A stretch of DNA of 64,000 nucleotides. Origin: Megalonaias nervosa. Taxonomy: Eukaryota > Mollusca > Bivalvia > Unionida > Unionidae. Numbering within the stretch: position 1 is the first letter of the stretch; every line of letters starts with the position of its first letter. The DNA is taken from the NCBI GenBank assembly GCA_016617855.1, contig JAECUM010001703.1, positions 56,501 through 120,500 of the forward strand, written 5' to 3'. This document shows positions 34,690 through 46,916 of this stretch, in pieces. The notes below the pieces were generated by a model. That model was not told the origin of the DNA, did no database searches, and worked only from the letters and a program-made list of their open reading frames with translations. The translations under genes were made by a program, and so were the position numbers.

Positions 34690-36420
34690 GCCATAAGTTT
34701 ATATCACTGCCCAAATCCGGATCCTATCTATTATTAAAAAAGTAAGATACAATGTCTGAACTTACAAATTAACCTTTTGAAATGCAGAACAAATAATTTT
34801 CTTACACAACCACGTCCCAAAACCAACCCAATCCTTCAGAAAGCTGGGCGATAGAACTTCACTAGTTATAGTGAACCTATTACGATACTTTAAGGTTATA
34901 TCGCTGCATAAAGCCAACGATACCATTGACCGGAACTAATTATATCCTTGCTCAGAACCAAAGTTTAAATTATAAATAACCGTCTTTAGACGACTTATGT
35001 CCACATAATTATTATATCCTCCATCAGAATCAAGCTTAGACAGAGCCCTTTGGGCATCTTCTCTTTTACAAGGAGATTAATCAGCACTTTATTTTTGTAT
35101 CGTCATCACCTCAACCACCATCATCCTCTCAAAGACGAACTTCGTCCTTCACAGAACCAAATATTGTCCCAGGCAGAAAGGGCAGCTGATGCAATGTTCA
35201 ATAAAGTTTATTGCTGTGAAACATACTTGTAATGAGAACGTATTTAATCTACTAGCTCCGAACCGATATCTCTCTAGGTCTAAGTTTGTGTCCCATCTCA
35301 AAATTATACGACTCATAGACCTTATCGTCATGTCCCCGCACGATCTGAGAAAGACTTAAGGTGTTCATATAGCTACAAAAACCAATTATTTTCGTCTCCA
35401 GGACCAACTGCTCCCTTGCTCAGAACCAGAGATAAAATAGACACTGCAGATCATAGATGTCTCTAAACCGCAAAATCCAACCACACACTTCATAATAAGC
35501 AGCCTATATGAAAGACTTTTGAATGATTAACCGTTCACGACGTGAAGTATTTAGTGCTGTAGATGTACAAGACCGACCCACCCATCTCTGCTACAACCAT
35601 CTTTGTCTCTGCATAGTACTAAACATTAACACACACAGAACAAGAGCCTCGTCTTAAATTTCAACAATTGCCTTGCTGAAACAAACAACCGAATTAAAGA
35701 GATTTTATTAAATATTCAAACAAACTTGTCCCTGCACAGGAGCATTCATTAAAATAGACATAACAAGCTGCTCCTGCTAACTTCAGTACCATTATTACCG
35801 AAAAACATATCTTATTGACATTTATTAAATATTTTAGCCACAACCGATAAATATCTTTGGCCACATTCGAACACCACACCATGCACATGCCTAATGACCA
35901 TGTCCCGCTCAGAACCAAGCTTATAAAGATATTTCAGAGTATATCCCTGCATATAGCCAGCTTTGTCCCAATCAGATCCAGTCCTTTACAAAGACAGCAA
36001 GATAGAATCTGTACACTTAAAATGAACCTTTCCAAATGCACTTTAATTAATATAACTACCAAAATCAATTATGTTTTCTCAAGAACCAATCATGCTTTTG
36101 CGCAGAACCAAAGTTGAAAAGAGGTTCAGTCTATAGACGTTTCGCATCCACAGAACTATCCGTATACGTAACTATCAGCAGGCATTCTGTAAGACTTTGA
36201 GGTGTCTTTCCACGAATTGCGCAATCAATTGAAACATTGTAGACGTATGACCCCCTCCCTCCGCGAGAACTCTCTTTGTCAATGCTCAGCACCAAGCATT
36301 AACACGAACAGAAAACACGGTTCATGTGAAACATTCACAACGTTATTGCTGATCCAAAACTTCTTAACTATGATGCAATCATACACTTGATCTAAAGTGA
36401 TTATTCTGTTTCTCTTCCGA
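34690..36420 (+). repeat. Unclassified dispersed repeat family, copy 1
   Basis: Diverged tandem units of roughly 0.5-0.65 kb share phrases such as 'aacac.gacagaacaagc', 'gagattttattaaatattca', 'cccaatcagatc.a.tcctttacaaagacagc', and 'cttgctcagaaccaa.gtt'. The 'acacagacagaa' landmark recurs near 35633 and 36300. The same phrases in the same order recur at 38.7, 40.6-42.3 and 62.2-63.9 kb. No reading frame spans a unit. Confidence 0.6.
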
Positions 36421-36629
36421 GAAACATAACTTGTCTGATTCTCATATTGTGTAAACGAGTATTAGTTGGTACAATTTTATGAAGATATTTGCAATTGACA
36501 CCATTTATGATAAAGTATATTTTGAACACGTATCCACCAATACATATTTGTAAGTCAAAACACTAACATAAGTTACTATTATCTCTCCCTTAGCTAGTGC
36601 CTTTGGATACAACAATTTTTCCAGACAAA

Positions 36630-36943
36630 TTAGTATCCTAGGGTAACTTCCCCGGGGAATAAGTTTTTCATTCCATTTAGGGCCTTGGTCCATTCAGCTT
36701 TCACAAAGAGTATGTTCAACTGGTCTCTACTGTAATCAGCCTCATTGATGCTATCGGTGTTGCGTTTTTCAAATTCTTTCCTATGTTCTTTATTTTTGTC
36801 ATTGAAGTTAGCGTCGCTAATCATATTGGAAAAGAGTTGTTCAACTGTCTCTGATTTATTTAATTTTTTTGTGTTGTTGTTATTTACATGTATATCAGGA
36901 GTAATTGACTTGCTTTTGCTTCAGATATTTTTATCCGTTGCCA
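36630..36943 (-). pseudogene. Unidentified ORF with one internal stop
   Basis: On the minus strand, ATG 36941-36943 opens about 104 codons broken only by a TGA at codon 8. The protein is charged and hydrophilic, with E-T-V-E-Q-L-F-S-N-M-I and then E-H-R-K-E-F-E-K-R-N and L-F-V-K-A-E-W-T-K-A-L near its end. Composition and the single stop suggest a recently decayed small gene or the start of a mobile-element ORF. No family recognised. Confidence 0.33.
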
Positions 36944-37339
36944 TCCCTCCTTGATTTGGTGTTAAAGTCTACTTATAAGCACCATTCTCTCCAGGTTGTT
37001 TGTTTTCCTACTAGGATTACTGTTTGATCTACTTTTTCTTTGTAGTTTGCAATGCCCCTGGTAAATTTAGTTCTCTGGAATGTATTTAGGGCTTTGTGTT
37101 CTCTCGAATGGCTGCTCGGCAATCTTTATTCCATCCTGGTACGGTGGTTTTTTGTAGACCAGACAACCACCGTAAATAAACACCACCACCCCCCACTCCC
37201 CACCAAACCAACCCAAAGGCAAGGAAAACAAAAGTGAGCCCAAACGACAAAACACCAAACATCTACATCTAACCCAAACCAGCTGCAACGAATCCCCCAA
37301 ATCCACACACCAAAAGCATGCCACCAACCTCACTCTTTA

Positions 37340-37945
37340 TATCAAAGGAGGGTGAAACAACATAGCCGAAGTTTCAGAAAAAGCGATGGTGGCAGAACTG
37401 CTGAAGAGAAAAAAGGGCTCATTCTCCATAAAGTACCCCAGAGAAAACAACATAATAATCAAATGCCAATCAGCAGGTGAAGTCGTGCAATTACACCATA
37501 AGATAGCAAATCCTGCGGCCCCATGACATATCGCTGCGCTAATTGCTCTGGAGAGCACAGGCCAAACAGTCCTGAATACCTCAGGGCGATATTGGAAGGT
37601 CAAACAATAGAGCTTATGGTTAAAGAAGTCTGCAGGACAAACAAGCTAGGTTACAGAACCGAGCAACCAACCCAGAACAAACAATGAAAGGATTACATAG
37701 GAGATACGAGAAAACAAACATAATTAAGAAGAAATTAAATAAATAAACACGATTAGAGACTAAAATATATATATAATAATGTGGCAGTATAGCGCGAGGT
37801 CAGCTCGAAAACGTTTGAACGGTTAGTGGAAACAGTCAACGTCAACAGTATATACAACCAGGATATTGAAACATTTAATGACAACCTAACTGAAACTTTA
37901 GTAACAGTCGCAGAAGCCGTAATACCCCAAACAAAGTACTATGTT
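37340..37945 (+). pseudogene. Jockey-like LINE fragment (ORF1 zinc knuckle and EN-RT linker)
   Basis: About 37534-37578 encodes C-A-N-C-S-G-E-H-R-P-N-S-P-E-Y, a CX2CX3HX6C retrotransposon zinc knuckle with the last Cys changed to Tyr. About 200 bases on, 37802-37942 encodes a frame with Y-N-Q-D-I-E-T-F-N and V-A-E-A-V-I-P-Q-T-K, typical of the linker between the endonuclease and reverse transcriptase of Jockey/RTE-type LINEs. The endonuclease itself is missing, so the copy has a large internal deletion. Frames are broken and no function remains. Confidence 0.45.
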
Positions 37946-38340
37946 AGATAGGATCGATTGTATTTATGTTAGAATAGTCACTGCCATGTGACAGCGCCTG
38001 ACTAAAAAACCTATCAGGTAACAAGTTGAGGGTGTTAGGACAATAGCATCTTGACAATGAACGGTTTGGTATTTTGTTTTGTTTGTAGCAGATGCAAGCA
38101 GTTGTTATGGGTTTTATCAGTTTTCACCAGGTTTGTGGTGCAGCTTAGCTGAAGTAGCAGAAAAATGTAACTTAAGTATTTTGAAAGTTAAAACTTATTA
38201 ACTATGCGCACAATGTCCATTAAAAATATGTTTGTATTCTTTTATTTTGTTCCAGGGGAAATTTTTACATTATTGCAAAAGCAGCAATAACTCCAACAAT
38301 TTTCTATGTATATCTTCATTCAAAATGCAGTTTAATATTT
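37946..38340. other. No gene recognised
   Basis: AT-rich sequence downstream of the LINE fragment; no reverse transcriptase motif found. Confidence 0.4.
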
Positions 38341-38344
38341 TTTT

Positions 38345-38356
38345 TTATTTATCTAT

Positions 38357-38391
<35 letters not shown>

Positions 38392-38392
38392 T
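38345..38392. repeat. (TTTA)n microsatellite
   Basis: About eleven TTTA units with one TCTA variant. Confidence 0.95.
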
Positions 38393-38692
38393 GAAGATTT
38401 AATATGTGCTTTAGAGACGGACAGGTGTAGAACGAATCCTCTAAAGTATTTTGGACTTTTGAGACTAACCATTTATTATTGGGTTGTCTGTCTCGCACAT
38501 TCTCTTGAACCAGGATATTTAATGTTCATTTGATTCTGGTCATTTTCTTCTTCAACTGATATAACGGATCTTATTATTTCGTTTGTTCTACAAATCAGAG
38601 CAAAAACTTCTTTTCTAGCTATTTTGGGGACAGAATAGCTATGTAATTTATCCAAGCCCTCATCCTCTCACCTCTGAACTCCTTTAAACTTA

Positions 38693-38960
38693 AACGTAGC
38701 CCTTTGGGCATCTTCTCTTTTAGAAGAAGATTAATCTAGACATTATATTTGTATCATCATCATCACCACCACAACCCTTTCACAGAACCAAACATTGGTA
38801 CAAACAGGAATAGCTTGTAATGACTTGTTTAATCTACTAGCTCTTAAATCCACAGAACCATGAGTCACTGCAAGAAGTCTTTCACTTCTTGGTGTCTTTC
38901 CGCTAACTGCGAGATCCATTTGAACATTGTATATGTATACCTTAAATGGTGTCATTGATA
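38693..38960 (+). repeat. Unclassified repeat family, copy 2 (partial)
   Basis: The first 75 bases ('ccctttgggcatcttctctt', 'gattaatc', 'tttgtatcatcatca') closely match 35047-35115. The remainder ('acagaaccaaacattggtac', 'tctactagctc') follows the same order as copy 1 with a deletion. Confidence 0.65.
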
Positions 38961-40640
38961 CTGGAATCTTCCTTCAGAATATTCTATAATAGAGACAAGT
39001 CCTTTTACATTGTCATTTTGCTTATACTCTGAAACATTTAAAACAATTCAAGGTTATTCATAAAGATTTCTAACTGATTTATTGACGAATAAATTTTCTT
39101 GAACACAGAACGACTCTTTATAATATTTTCTTTTCTACGAGATGTCAAAGTTCTAACGGACTACTGCAAGAACATACGTTTAATTTCTCCAGTTTTTTTC
39201 TTGATAGCTTAACTATCATTTCTTTGCACGTTTGTTGTGAATTTAATTCCAAGCAGTGTAAAAACGTTTCCCATTTTAATGAATTTTTTCTGACGGAAAT
39301 TATCTCTGCTTTTTTCTTTTTACCAGCAAAACAACTTGAACCGTTGCAATGCTGCTTCTAAGGAAGATATTTTTCTATGAAAACAAACTCAAATACTATT
39401 TTCAAAGTCAACAAGCAGAAGACCATGGATATACTTCTCTTCTGTGTGCTGTATTATATCATAAATAATTATTATAATTTCCCGATGGGTGCGCGTTATT
39501 ACTGCTATACCAGTTTACCACTGTACTTTTACCGGTGGTAGATTTTCTTTCTAGTCAAGTTATTTCACTGTACCAGTATTTAAATCTCTACGTAAATGAG
39601 GAATATTCAGAAATACTCGAGTACTCTTATTATGATTTCAGTGCTATTAAAAGCATGATTTCATTTTTCAGCAATTTCCGAAATTCAGTCATATGTTTGC
39701 AAAATAGTTTTATTTGTCACAAATTAATTTTGAATATCACAAATATAAATTACATTCATAAACCTTTAATCCCATGTTTTACATCTTTGGCATACACCAA
39801 CACGGCGAACAAATGGGATGCTGCGAAATATATTTGGGTTAAATTTTCAACGTTTGAATAATTTCGGATTAAAAAGCAAAGAAAAGCATGTAATTAGCTG
39901 CAGTTATTTTACGAGTATGTTCATGTGTTACGTACATGTATTCCTTTGTAAGACTAATAATCATCCCACGATTTTCGTGGAGAAGGGGCTACGGTTTGCT
40001 CTTCGGCTATGTTCTTGTCTGTAATCTCAGTGTCATTAATTTTCTCTAATAAGGTAATAGATGTAATATGTTTTCATGTTGCAATAGATTTGCGCAAGAT
40101 ATTTTCTGCAGCAATTGACTGACGGATAACACTAACCGTAATCCTAGCTTTTGAAAAAGATGTCAGACCCTGTCCCAGAACATTAAATTGTTGGTCTCTA
40201 ATATAAGTGCGGTACGCCATGGTACATATCGTGATGAAATCTTTTAGTGGTGACCAGTTTTTAATGTAAATAACTGAAATGTGGACCACGCTTCAATTAA
40301 TGATTAGTGCAAATAGTTTCCCTTTCTCCCTCTTTAGAAGGTTTCGTGTACTGATTGACGTGTAAATGGTGGGTGTCAAGTCTAGCGCTTGAAATTATGA
40401 ATAAGTTTCTATACATGCTCAGCTAAGTCATCAAAGATACCAGAAAGTGTATTCCAAGTTCATACACTCTCGATGTAAATTCACATTTCTTATTCATTCA
40501 CCTCTTATTTAAAACATTGCATATTTTCATCTGTGCTCATTCATTCCTTCATTCTATATTTCTAATCAAGCACGCGAATACTTTTGCTTTATCTTAAAAT
40601 ACATAATCTTTGTTCTTACTTCCACCTATGCCGACTTGAA
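38961..40640. other. No gene recognised
   Basis: AT-rich. A 108-codon plus frame at 39535-39861 is rich in I, N, S and Y and has no motif; it is probably composition-driven. Confidence 0.4.
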
Positions 40641-40644
40641 AAAA

Positions 40645-42260
40645 GATAAATGATTAATTATAGTGTATACAAAAAGGTGTGGCACCCTTGAGACACATTA
40701 ATTTAGCCGCAAGAATAGAAAGGTATAAATTTAAGTTTAATCCCAGTGATATATATTGTTGTTATTGTTGTTACTGTTTCATTTAAAATACGACCCTATG
40801 GTTAAACTGTTTAGGATTCCATACCGAATCATCATCCATGGATGGTCGTGAAAATACCCTGTAAAACGTATAAATTTCATAACAATAGAATAAAGTTATT
40901 TTCAGAACATTTTTACTTCTATTATTATTATTATTATTATTATCACTACTATTGTTGATGTTGTTGCTGCTTCTGCTGGTATATGACATGCTTTAATCCC
41001 AGAATTTATCTTTGCAAGAGATGGTAAATCGATCAGTTGTATTTCAAAGACAGAAAATTTAAATATGTCATCAATATGTGATCTCAGATGTGATAGCGTT
41101 AGCGCGTGCGTCCTTATGTGTGGAACGAGAAAGCTTCAGGAAGAGATGAAATAGAGATTGAGACAGGAACATATCTATTGCATCTATTTTTCTATGTGAA
41201 ACTTACGTCTGGTAAAGAGATTCCTTTCAGCTTCGTAAGTGTGTGTCCCTGTGAGTGAACTTGGTGTATCAACTTCCACATTGTAGATGCACGATTCCCA
41301 CACGTCTGCGATAACCAAGCTTTGTTCCTGCACATTCCCAAATATTAACACAGACAGCACAAGCAGCTCGGGCTAAAGGTTTTTGCTAAGAAACAGAATT
41401 TAGTGATATTTTATTAAATATTCAAACTCAGTACCGATATATTTGTATGATCAAGTTCCTGTCCCGGCTAAGAAGCACGCTATTCACACGCCTGCTGGTC
41501 ACTTCCCTGACCAGAACCTAGCTAATAAACACACATTGGAATATATTCCTGGATCTAACTAAACATTTCCCCAATCAGAAGAAATCATTTACAAAATCAA
41601 AGCCACAGAATGTTTGAACTTTTACTGAACCTATTTAAACGCCATACGTTTAAGTCACTGTCCAAACGCAGTTCAAATCCATTACAAAAACGGCGTGACA
41701 AAATGTCTGAACTTAAAATGAACTTTTTAGAACGAACCTTGTTGATATAGCTACTAAACTCAGTTATGTTCTTCTCCAAAATCATTTATCCTCTTGCTCA
41801 GCCAACTATGTCCCCAGTCCGATCAAATCATTTACAAAACAACGCGATAGAATTTCTCAACTTACACCGAACCCATTAAAATGCTTTAAGTTTTTATTAC
41901 TGCCCAAAGCAAATTATAGCCTTGCATATCTCGAGAGCTAAATTCTTCCTTGCACAGAACTAAACATTTACACAGACAGAACAAGCTGCTGGTGCTATCT
42001 GGCAAACAGACAGTTCATGACATTATATTTAATCTGCTAGCTCAGTGTCTGTACATTCTTAGATTAGATGTCCCCACTCAGAGCCAAGCTTATAACCATG
42101 TCTTTGAGTATATCACCAATTATGCCGTTGCTAACAAGCACTTTATAGTAGACTACAACGTTTATAGATGTCTAATATTCGCAGACACCTCTACATACAC
42201 AATCTGAAATAGGATCTGAGAAAGACTTGTGGGTCCCATTTTACTTAGAACCTGATCAAC
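40645..42260 (+). repeat. Unclassified repeat family, copy 3
   Basis: Collinear with 62.15-63.8 kb: 'tttaagtttaatccc', the 'attgttgatgttgttgctgc' stretch near 40950, 'taaatattcaaact..gtaccgatatatt' near 41423, 'ctgtcccggctaagaagcac' near 41460, and 'acacagacagaacaagctgc' near 41970. An ATT microsatellite sits at 40920-40941. The internal unit spacing is about 620 bases (41350 to 41968). Confidence 0.65.
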
Positions 42261-42760
42261 GTACACTTTGTTGATGTCATGCCCCTCCCCAACAACAACA
42301 ACAACCTTGACAAAACATTAAAACAGACAGAACATATCAAAGAGTCTTACGGAGCATGCAATTTACTTTTCACGCTATTGAGCAAGGCAAGGTGGTGTGC
42401 TACTATTTTAGAAGCTTTGATCTTGAAACCAAACATACTATTACCTTCCTTAGTAATTGATATAACTCAACTTTACAAATGAAGTAAATGTTCGATATTT
42501 TTAAATATCCAATGTTTGCTTTTCCTTGCTAAATATAACATGCATTTGGTATTATTATTCAATACTTAAGTACAACGTACTAGTCTCAGACTCGGATCTA
42601 TGTCAGTATATCTTATGGAATAATGTTGCTTAGAGGGCGCTCTAAAGATATTATGAACTTGTGAGAGAGGTAAGTGTAAGATGAATTTTCTTACATTTGC
42701 GATGCACAATTGAAAGCTCCCCCATATTACTTTCATGACGTTCTTCTTCGAATACATTAC
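42261..42760. other. No gene recognised
   Basis: Short flank between the repeat family and the DIRS element, with an (AAC)n run at 42291-42305. The DIRS repeat may extend left to about 42695, where similarity to the other end becomes uncertain. Confidence 0.4.
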
Positions 42761-42877
42761 CCAATCATAATACCTTACGAGTACTACGAATACCTCGCAA
42801 ATCCAAACCTTTCAGATAGCACTTTTAGCTAAAGGGAGCTAAAAGTTGTCTGCCGAAGCATGTGGTGGTCGGGCAGA
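42761..42877 (+). repeat. DIRS left inverted terminal repeat
   Basis: The inner 52 bases (42826-42877) match the reverse complement of 47542-47593 at 48 positions. The outer landmark 'ccaatcataata' (42761-42772) matches 47632-47643. A 16-base insertion near 42799-42814 separates them. Confidence 0.85.
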
Positions 42878-43481
42878 GTGACTTCCCCTTACCTCTAAGA
42901 CTAAGAGGCAATGAGTAAGAATATACCAGTTATTACTTCCGCTCGTGCGATACAGCACGCTCTTTTCAACAATAGATCTGGCCATCCATTTTCATCTTGG
43001 AAGCATACTTACAGTTGGAGGAGTCCTTTCACTTCAAGGAAAGTGTACTCCATCTCTATTTCCAAATTTTCTCTCTCTTTGTTCAATTTTTGTCATATAT
43101 TTTTTATTTCCTTGTCTGCTTTAACGTAGGCAGTCTTTGTGTCTAGACAAATCATCTTTAATGCTTATACCTGTCCACGACGTTCTTGCCCTCTCCGACA
43201 GTTAGTATTAGCTAAATTCGTCTACTAACACATATTTTGCAGGTAATTTTTCCTTTCGTCAGCTCTGCGCCATATCGATAGCCAAATAAGATAGGTGCGT
43301 GCATTTTGTAGTATATTTATTAGCATTATACCTTCTATACGGTTCGTTGACATTAGACTGCCTGTTATCACTTGCTGGGCCAACGCTAAGCTTTAGCTCG
43401 CACCAATAGTACCTTACAAGTTGACAGGGCTTGACCCCTCATGCTTATTTTTTCTGCTAGTTATACTTACAGGATTGAAAT

Positions 43482-44770
43482 ATGGGTAAACCACAAAAGC
43501 GGAATTCAAAAGATGGTGACGTTATCAGTCTAAAAGCTGACCTTTCATCCGTACGTGAAGTTTTGGCGGAAAGGGGGGACAACTCTACCTCTACCACTTC
43601 AGCAACTAAGCGCCGGAAAGCAACAAAATCAGAAAATGCCCCCGTACCCATGTCACTTCCTCCTTACCCATTGTTACTGGCGATCCCTATGGGACTTGAC
43701 TCTATTTCTCTGGCGGAGCAACGAAAGAAAGAGTTTAACCAACAGCCATTACTTCATTCTCTTCTCTGTGACTGTCTGCAGGTCACGGTTTCTAATTCGG
43801 GACTTACTACGAGTTTAGTGGGGGGAGGGCAGATCTCGTCAATCTTCAGACTCACCTCGTACCCATAAGGACAATGATACTTGTTCTCAAGGGATGTCAT
43901 CGATTCTGGACTTTACGAAGTCACGTGAAGTTTCAGCCTTCCGGGCCTCCACTGAGGAAAAATTCTGTCTTTTACCCTCGGCCTTTTGCCCACCTCCCCC
44001 TATACCAACACCAAACTGGACTAGAGTCGCAACTTCTGTTGATCCTTTGACAAAAGATGAGGAGCCTGCCTTCAAGTCACTACCGCAGTCAGGGAGAGTT
44101 ACAGACATTCTGAAATGTCTTCACCACCAATTGCAGGATTTCAGCATTATCAGACTTTTCTTAACCCTAGATCGCCTTCCAGCTCACTTTCGTTGGCGTT
44201 TCCGCCGTTGTCACACGCCAACTCTCACTTGTAAACCTCACCAATAGAACGGGATATCGCCTTTTTGGGGATACTCAACAGCTACTGTGGGCTCTCTACT
44301 GGACTTTGTTTCCATGGCAATTTTCCAACTAGCGGAACATAGCCTCTCTCCTCCCACTTTGACTTCTATAGGACATGCATGGAAATCTGTATCACGTATG
44401 GTCCGTGTTTTGAACAAGGCGGCACAAAACACCTTGGCCAATGCCGTCACCGCAGCTACCAATCTACAATTCTCTAAACGGGACTCTACTCGCAAACTCC
44501 ACCTTCCCAAAAGGACCACCATAACGCCAGACTGTGCACACAACCTTTATCGTCCAACTTTTTGTTTAACGGCAAGATTGAAGAGGTTCGTAATCAGGCC
44601 ACCAAAGAAACAAATTTCCCTAATCCGCCACCACAGTGCCGTTACAGGGATAATAAGGGAAATCAGAAAAGGGATCCAAGGGCCATCCGTAGAACACAAA
44701 CCCCCGGAAAATTGCCTTATCGGAGATCCACTTAGCGTAAGCCACAGCAATTGCAACCAAAGCCTATAAA
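43482..44770 (+). pseudogene. DIRS gag-like ORF, disrupted
   Basis: The ATG frame at 43482 has a basic, Ser/Thr-rich start with K-R-R-K. Later frames carry M-A-I-F-Q-L-A-E-H-S-L-S-P-P-T and A-A-Q-N-T-L-A-N-A (44287-44480), which belong to the gag-like protein upstream of the reverse transcriptase in mollusc DIRS elements. At least three frame changes occur. The putative nucleocapsid role is by family only. Confidence 0.6.
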
Positions 44771-45019
44771 ACTGAAAGGTGAGCCTTTCAATCAAATCAG
44801 CGTTTCTCCCCTCAACAGCCTCCTCCCCCTAAAAGTTGACGCCGTCTCCAATCCGACCGTTCGAGACATTCCGGTAGGAGGAAGACTTCTTTTGCTGCTG
44901 AATAGGACAAAATTCGCCACAACGATACCTGGACCCGGCAAGTGGTTTACGAGGGACTCTGCATCACGTTTCACACACTTCCACCTTTATCCAGAGATCC
45001 GTCATTCATCAAAGTCCCA

Positions 45020-45336
45020 AAGCTATACCGCTCCGTTGACCTAGTGGTTAGAGCGTCCGCCTCGGATGCGGGAGGTCGTCGGTTCGATCCCCGGCCGAGT
45101 CATACCAAACATTTTTTAAACAAATGGTACTAACAGCTGCCTCGTTTGGCGCTCAGCATTAAGAGGTTAGTGTTAGGACTGGTCGGCCTGGTGTCAGCAT
45201 AATGTGACTGTGTGGGACATCATGCTACGTGTCTGCTGCATGATGCCCCAGTGTTGGACATCACTATAAACTGCCACACTGCAGACATCGTAGCGATATG
45301 ACTGAAAAATTATAAAAGCTCCGTTTAAAGTCCAAA

Positions 45337-45421
<85 letters not shown>

Positions 45422-45425
45422 CTTG
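45020..45425 (+). mobile_element. tRNA-derived SINE (family A) inside the DIRS element
   Basis: It is flanked by an exact 9-bp target duplication 'aaagtccca' (45011-45019 and 45426-45434), which duplicates three codons (K-V-P) of the DIRS frame. The head has 'ctagtggttagagcgtccgc' and 'ggttcgatccc' (45041-45091). The body has 'gtactaacagctgcctcg', 'gctcagcattaagaggtt', a single copy of the 49-bp unit that is tandem at 50.1-50.6 kb ('gatgccccagtgttggacat' near 45243) and a (CA)n tail. A tRNA gene is excluded by the long shared body. Confidence 0.9.
45338..45422. repeat. (CA)n microsatellite, SINE tail
   Basis: About 42 CA units with one AA interruption near 45405. It forms the 3' end of the SINE, directly before the target duplication. 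Confidence 0.95.
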
Positions 45426-46042
45426 AAAGTCCCATCGGATCCACTCAAAAACAGCACATTACAGCTGGAAATAGACAACGTCCTTCGGAAAGGGGCTGTA
45501 GAACGTGCTCGAAACAATCTCTCTCCGGGATTCTATGCCAGACTTTTCTTTGTTCCAAAGGAAAACGGCACTCTACGTCCCGACATCGACCTAAGCAGCC
45601 TCAATCGCTTCATTCACTCTCCTTGGTTCTCAATGGAATCTCCACGTCACATTCTAAATGCTATCCAAGAGAGAGACTTTGTCATCACTGTGGACTTAAA
45701 AGACGCTTCCCTCCATGTCCCTATTCATCAGGCTTCCAGGAAGTTCCTGTGCTTCGCCTACAACGACGTGGCATATCAATTCAGGGCCCTACCATTCAGT
45801 CTCAATATTAACCTCTGGGTTTTCACTCGTCTCATGAATCAAGTCAAGGCACATGTCCAGACCATTTCAACGGCGGCAACATCCAGCTACCTAGACGGCA
45901 TCCTTCAAGAACATCAGGTGAATACTATTTTACATCAAGACATGATAATCCTTGTCACATCACTTATCAATCTGGGCTTTATCGTAAACGAGCAAAAATC
46001 CTACCTAGTACACACCCAACATGTTGTTCATCTAGGTCATTG
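45426..46042 (+). pseudogene. DIRS reverse transcriptase, catalytic residue lost
   Basis: A single open frame carries the ordered reverse transcriptase blocks: F-F-V-P-K-E-N-G, R-P-D-I-D-L-S-S-L-N, motif A-like V-D-L-K-D-A-S-L-H-V-P-I-H, then A-L-P-F-S-L and Y-L-D-G. Motif C should be Y-x-D-D; the second aspartate is Gly here, so the enzyme would be inactive even if translated. P-F-S-L replaces the usual P-F-G-L. Wording and order match DIRS rather than Gypsy or LINE enzymes. The 5' end of this ORF is interrupted by the SINE. Confidence 0.82.
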
Positions 46043-46062
46043 AGTTCAATACACTGGAAAAC

Positions 46063-46690
46063 GTGGTTCGTCTCCCTCAGGATCGGCCATTGAAAATCCG
46101 CAACACCGTAGCTTCTTTGCCCTTAAGGAGAACACTTTCAGCACAGGAATTCCTTCGTCTCCTAGGTTTAGGACCAGCCTCTAACCATCTCCTTACGACT
46201 GAGGTACCATCTGCAGCCTTGGAGCAACATTTCTTGGCTTACGGCGGGTATACCTCTGCACTTCCTGCCGCCAGAAATTACAATTTGTACCGACGCCAGC
46301 ACGGAGGGCTGGGGAGTCCACCTCCTACCATAATTTCGGGACGCCAGTGGTGCATGGTCTCCACACGAACGACTTCTGCGCATCAATCTTCTGGAAATGA
46401 TGACCTTTGTGAATGATTTTCACTAGTGGCAGGAGCACCTATCTGGTAAAGGAGTCCTGATTCTGTCGGACATCTCTACAATAGTGACTTAGCTCAAGCG
46501 ACGGGGAGGAACCAAGTCGCCAGACCTTTGCGTCATGATGTGGGACTTCCTAAACTGGTGCGGTCAACAACAAATCCTCATACATGTTTGTCATATACCA
46601 GGACGCCTCAACGTTCTAGCCGACTCTTTTTTACGAAAGAATCAACTGATTCAGACCAAATGATCTCTTCATCTTCCGATTTTCAACCAG
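46063..46690 (+). pseudogene. DIRS RNase H region, disrupted
   Basis: About 46276-46335 encodes C-T-D-A-S-T-E-G-W-G-V-H-L, with the first RNase H aspartate, followed by a stop. A frame at 46480-46660 carries H-I-P-G-R-L-N-V-L-A-D (last RNase H block) and S-R/D-S-F-L-R-K. The domain follows the reverse transcriptase directly, as in DIRS. Multiple stops. Confidence 0.65.
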
Positions 46691-46916
46691 GTCTGTACCC
46701 GATAGGACGGACCATTGGTGGACCAATTTGCGACAAGATGGAATACCAAAATCCCAACCTATGTCTCTCCCGTCCAAAAGTATGGGCAGTCGACGATCTA
46801 TCCTTGGACTTGAATAGCCTGAAAGCATACACTCACCCTCCAACACTGCTGATTCCAAAAGTGATACCGAAAGCAAAGGAATCAGCCTGTCGCCTCATCC
46901 TCATCGCACAACTCCG

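Noticed and set aside
39535..39861. 108-codon plus-strand ORF
   Set aside because: Composition-driven, with no motif, no splice context and no homology recognised; the frames at 23145-23471 and 51159-51455 were judged the same way.
43457..44795. Minus-strand ORFs within the DIRS gag region
   Set aside because: They are shadows of the plus-strand gag frames.
45030..45100. A functional tRNA gene
   Set aside because: A/B boxes are present, but the cloverleaf does not close and the sequence continues into a body shared by three copies, so it is a SINE head. The heads at 16.05, 28.95 and 50.7 kb were rejected likewise.
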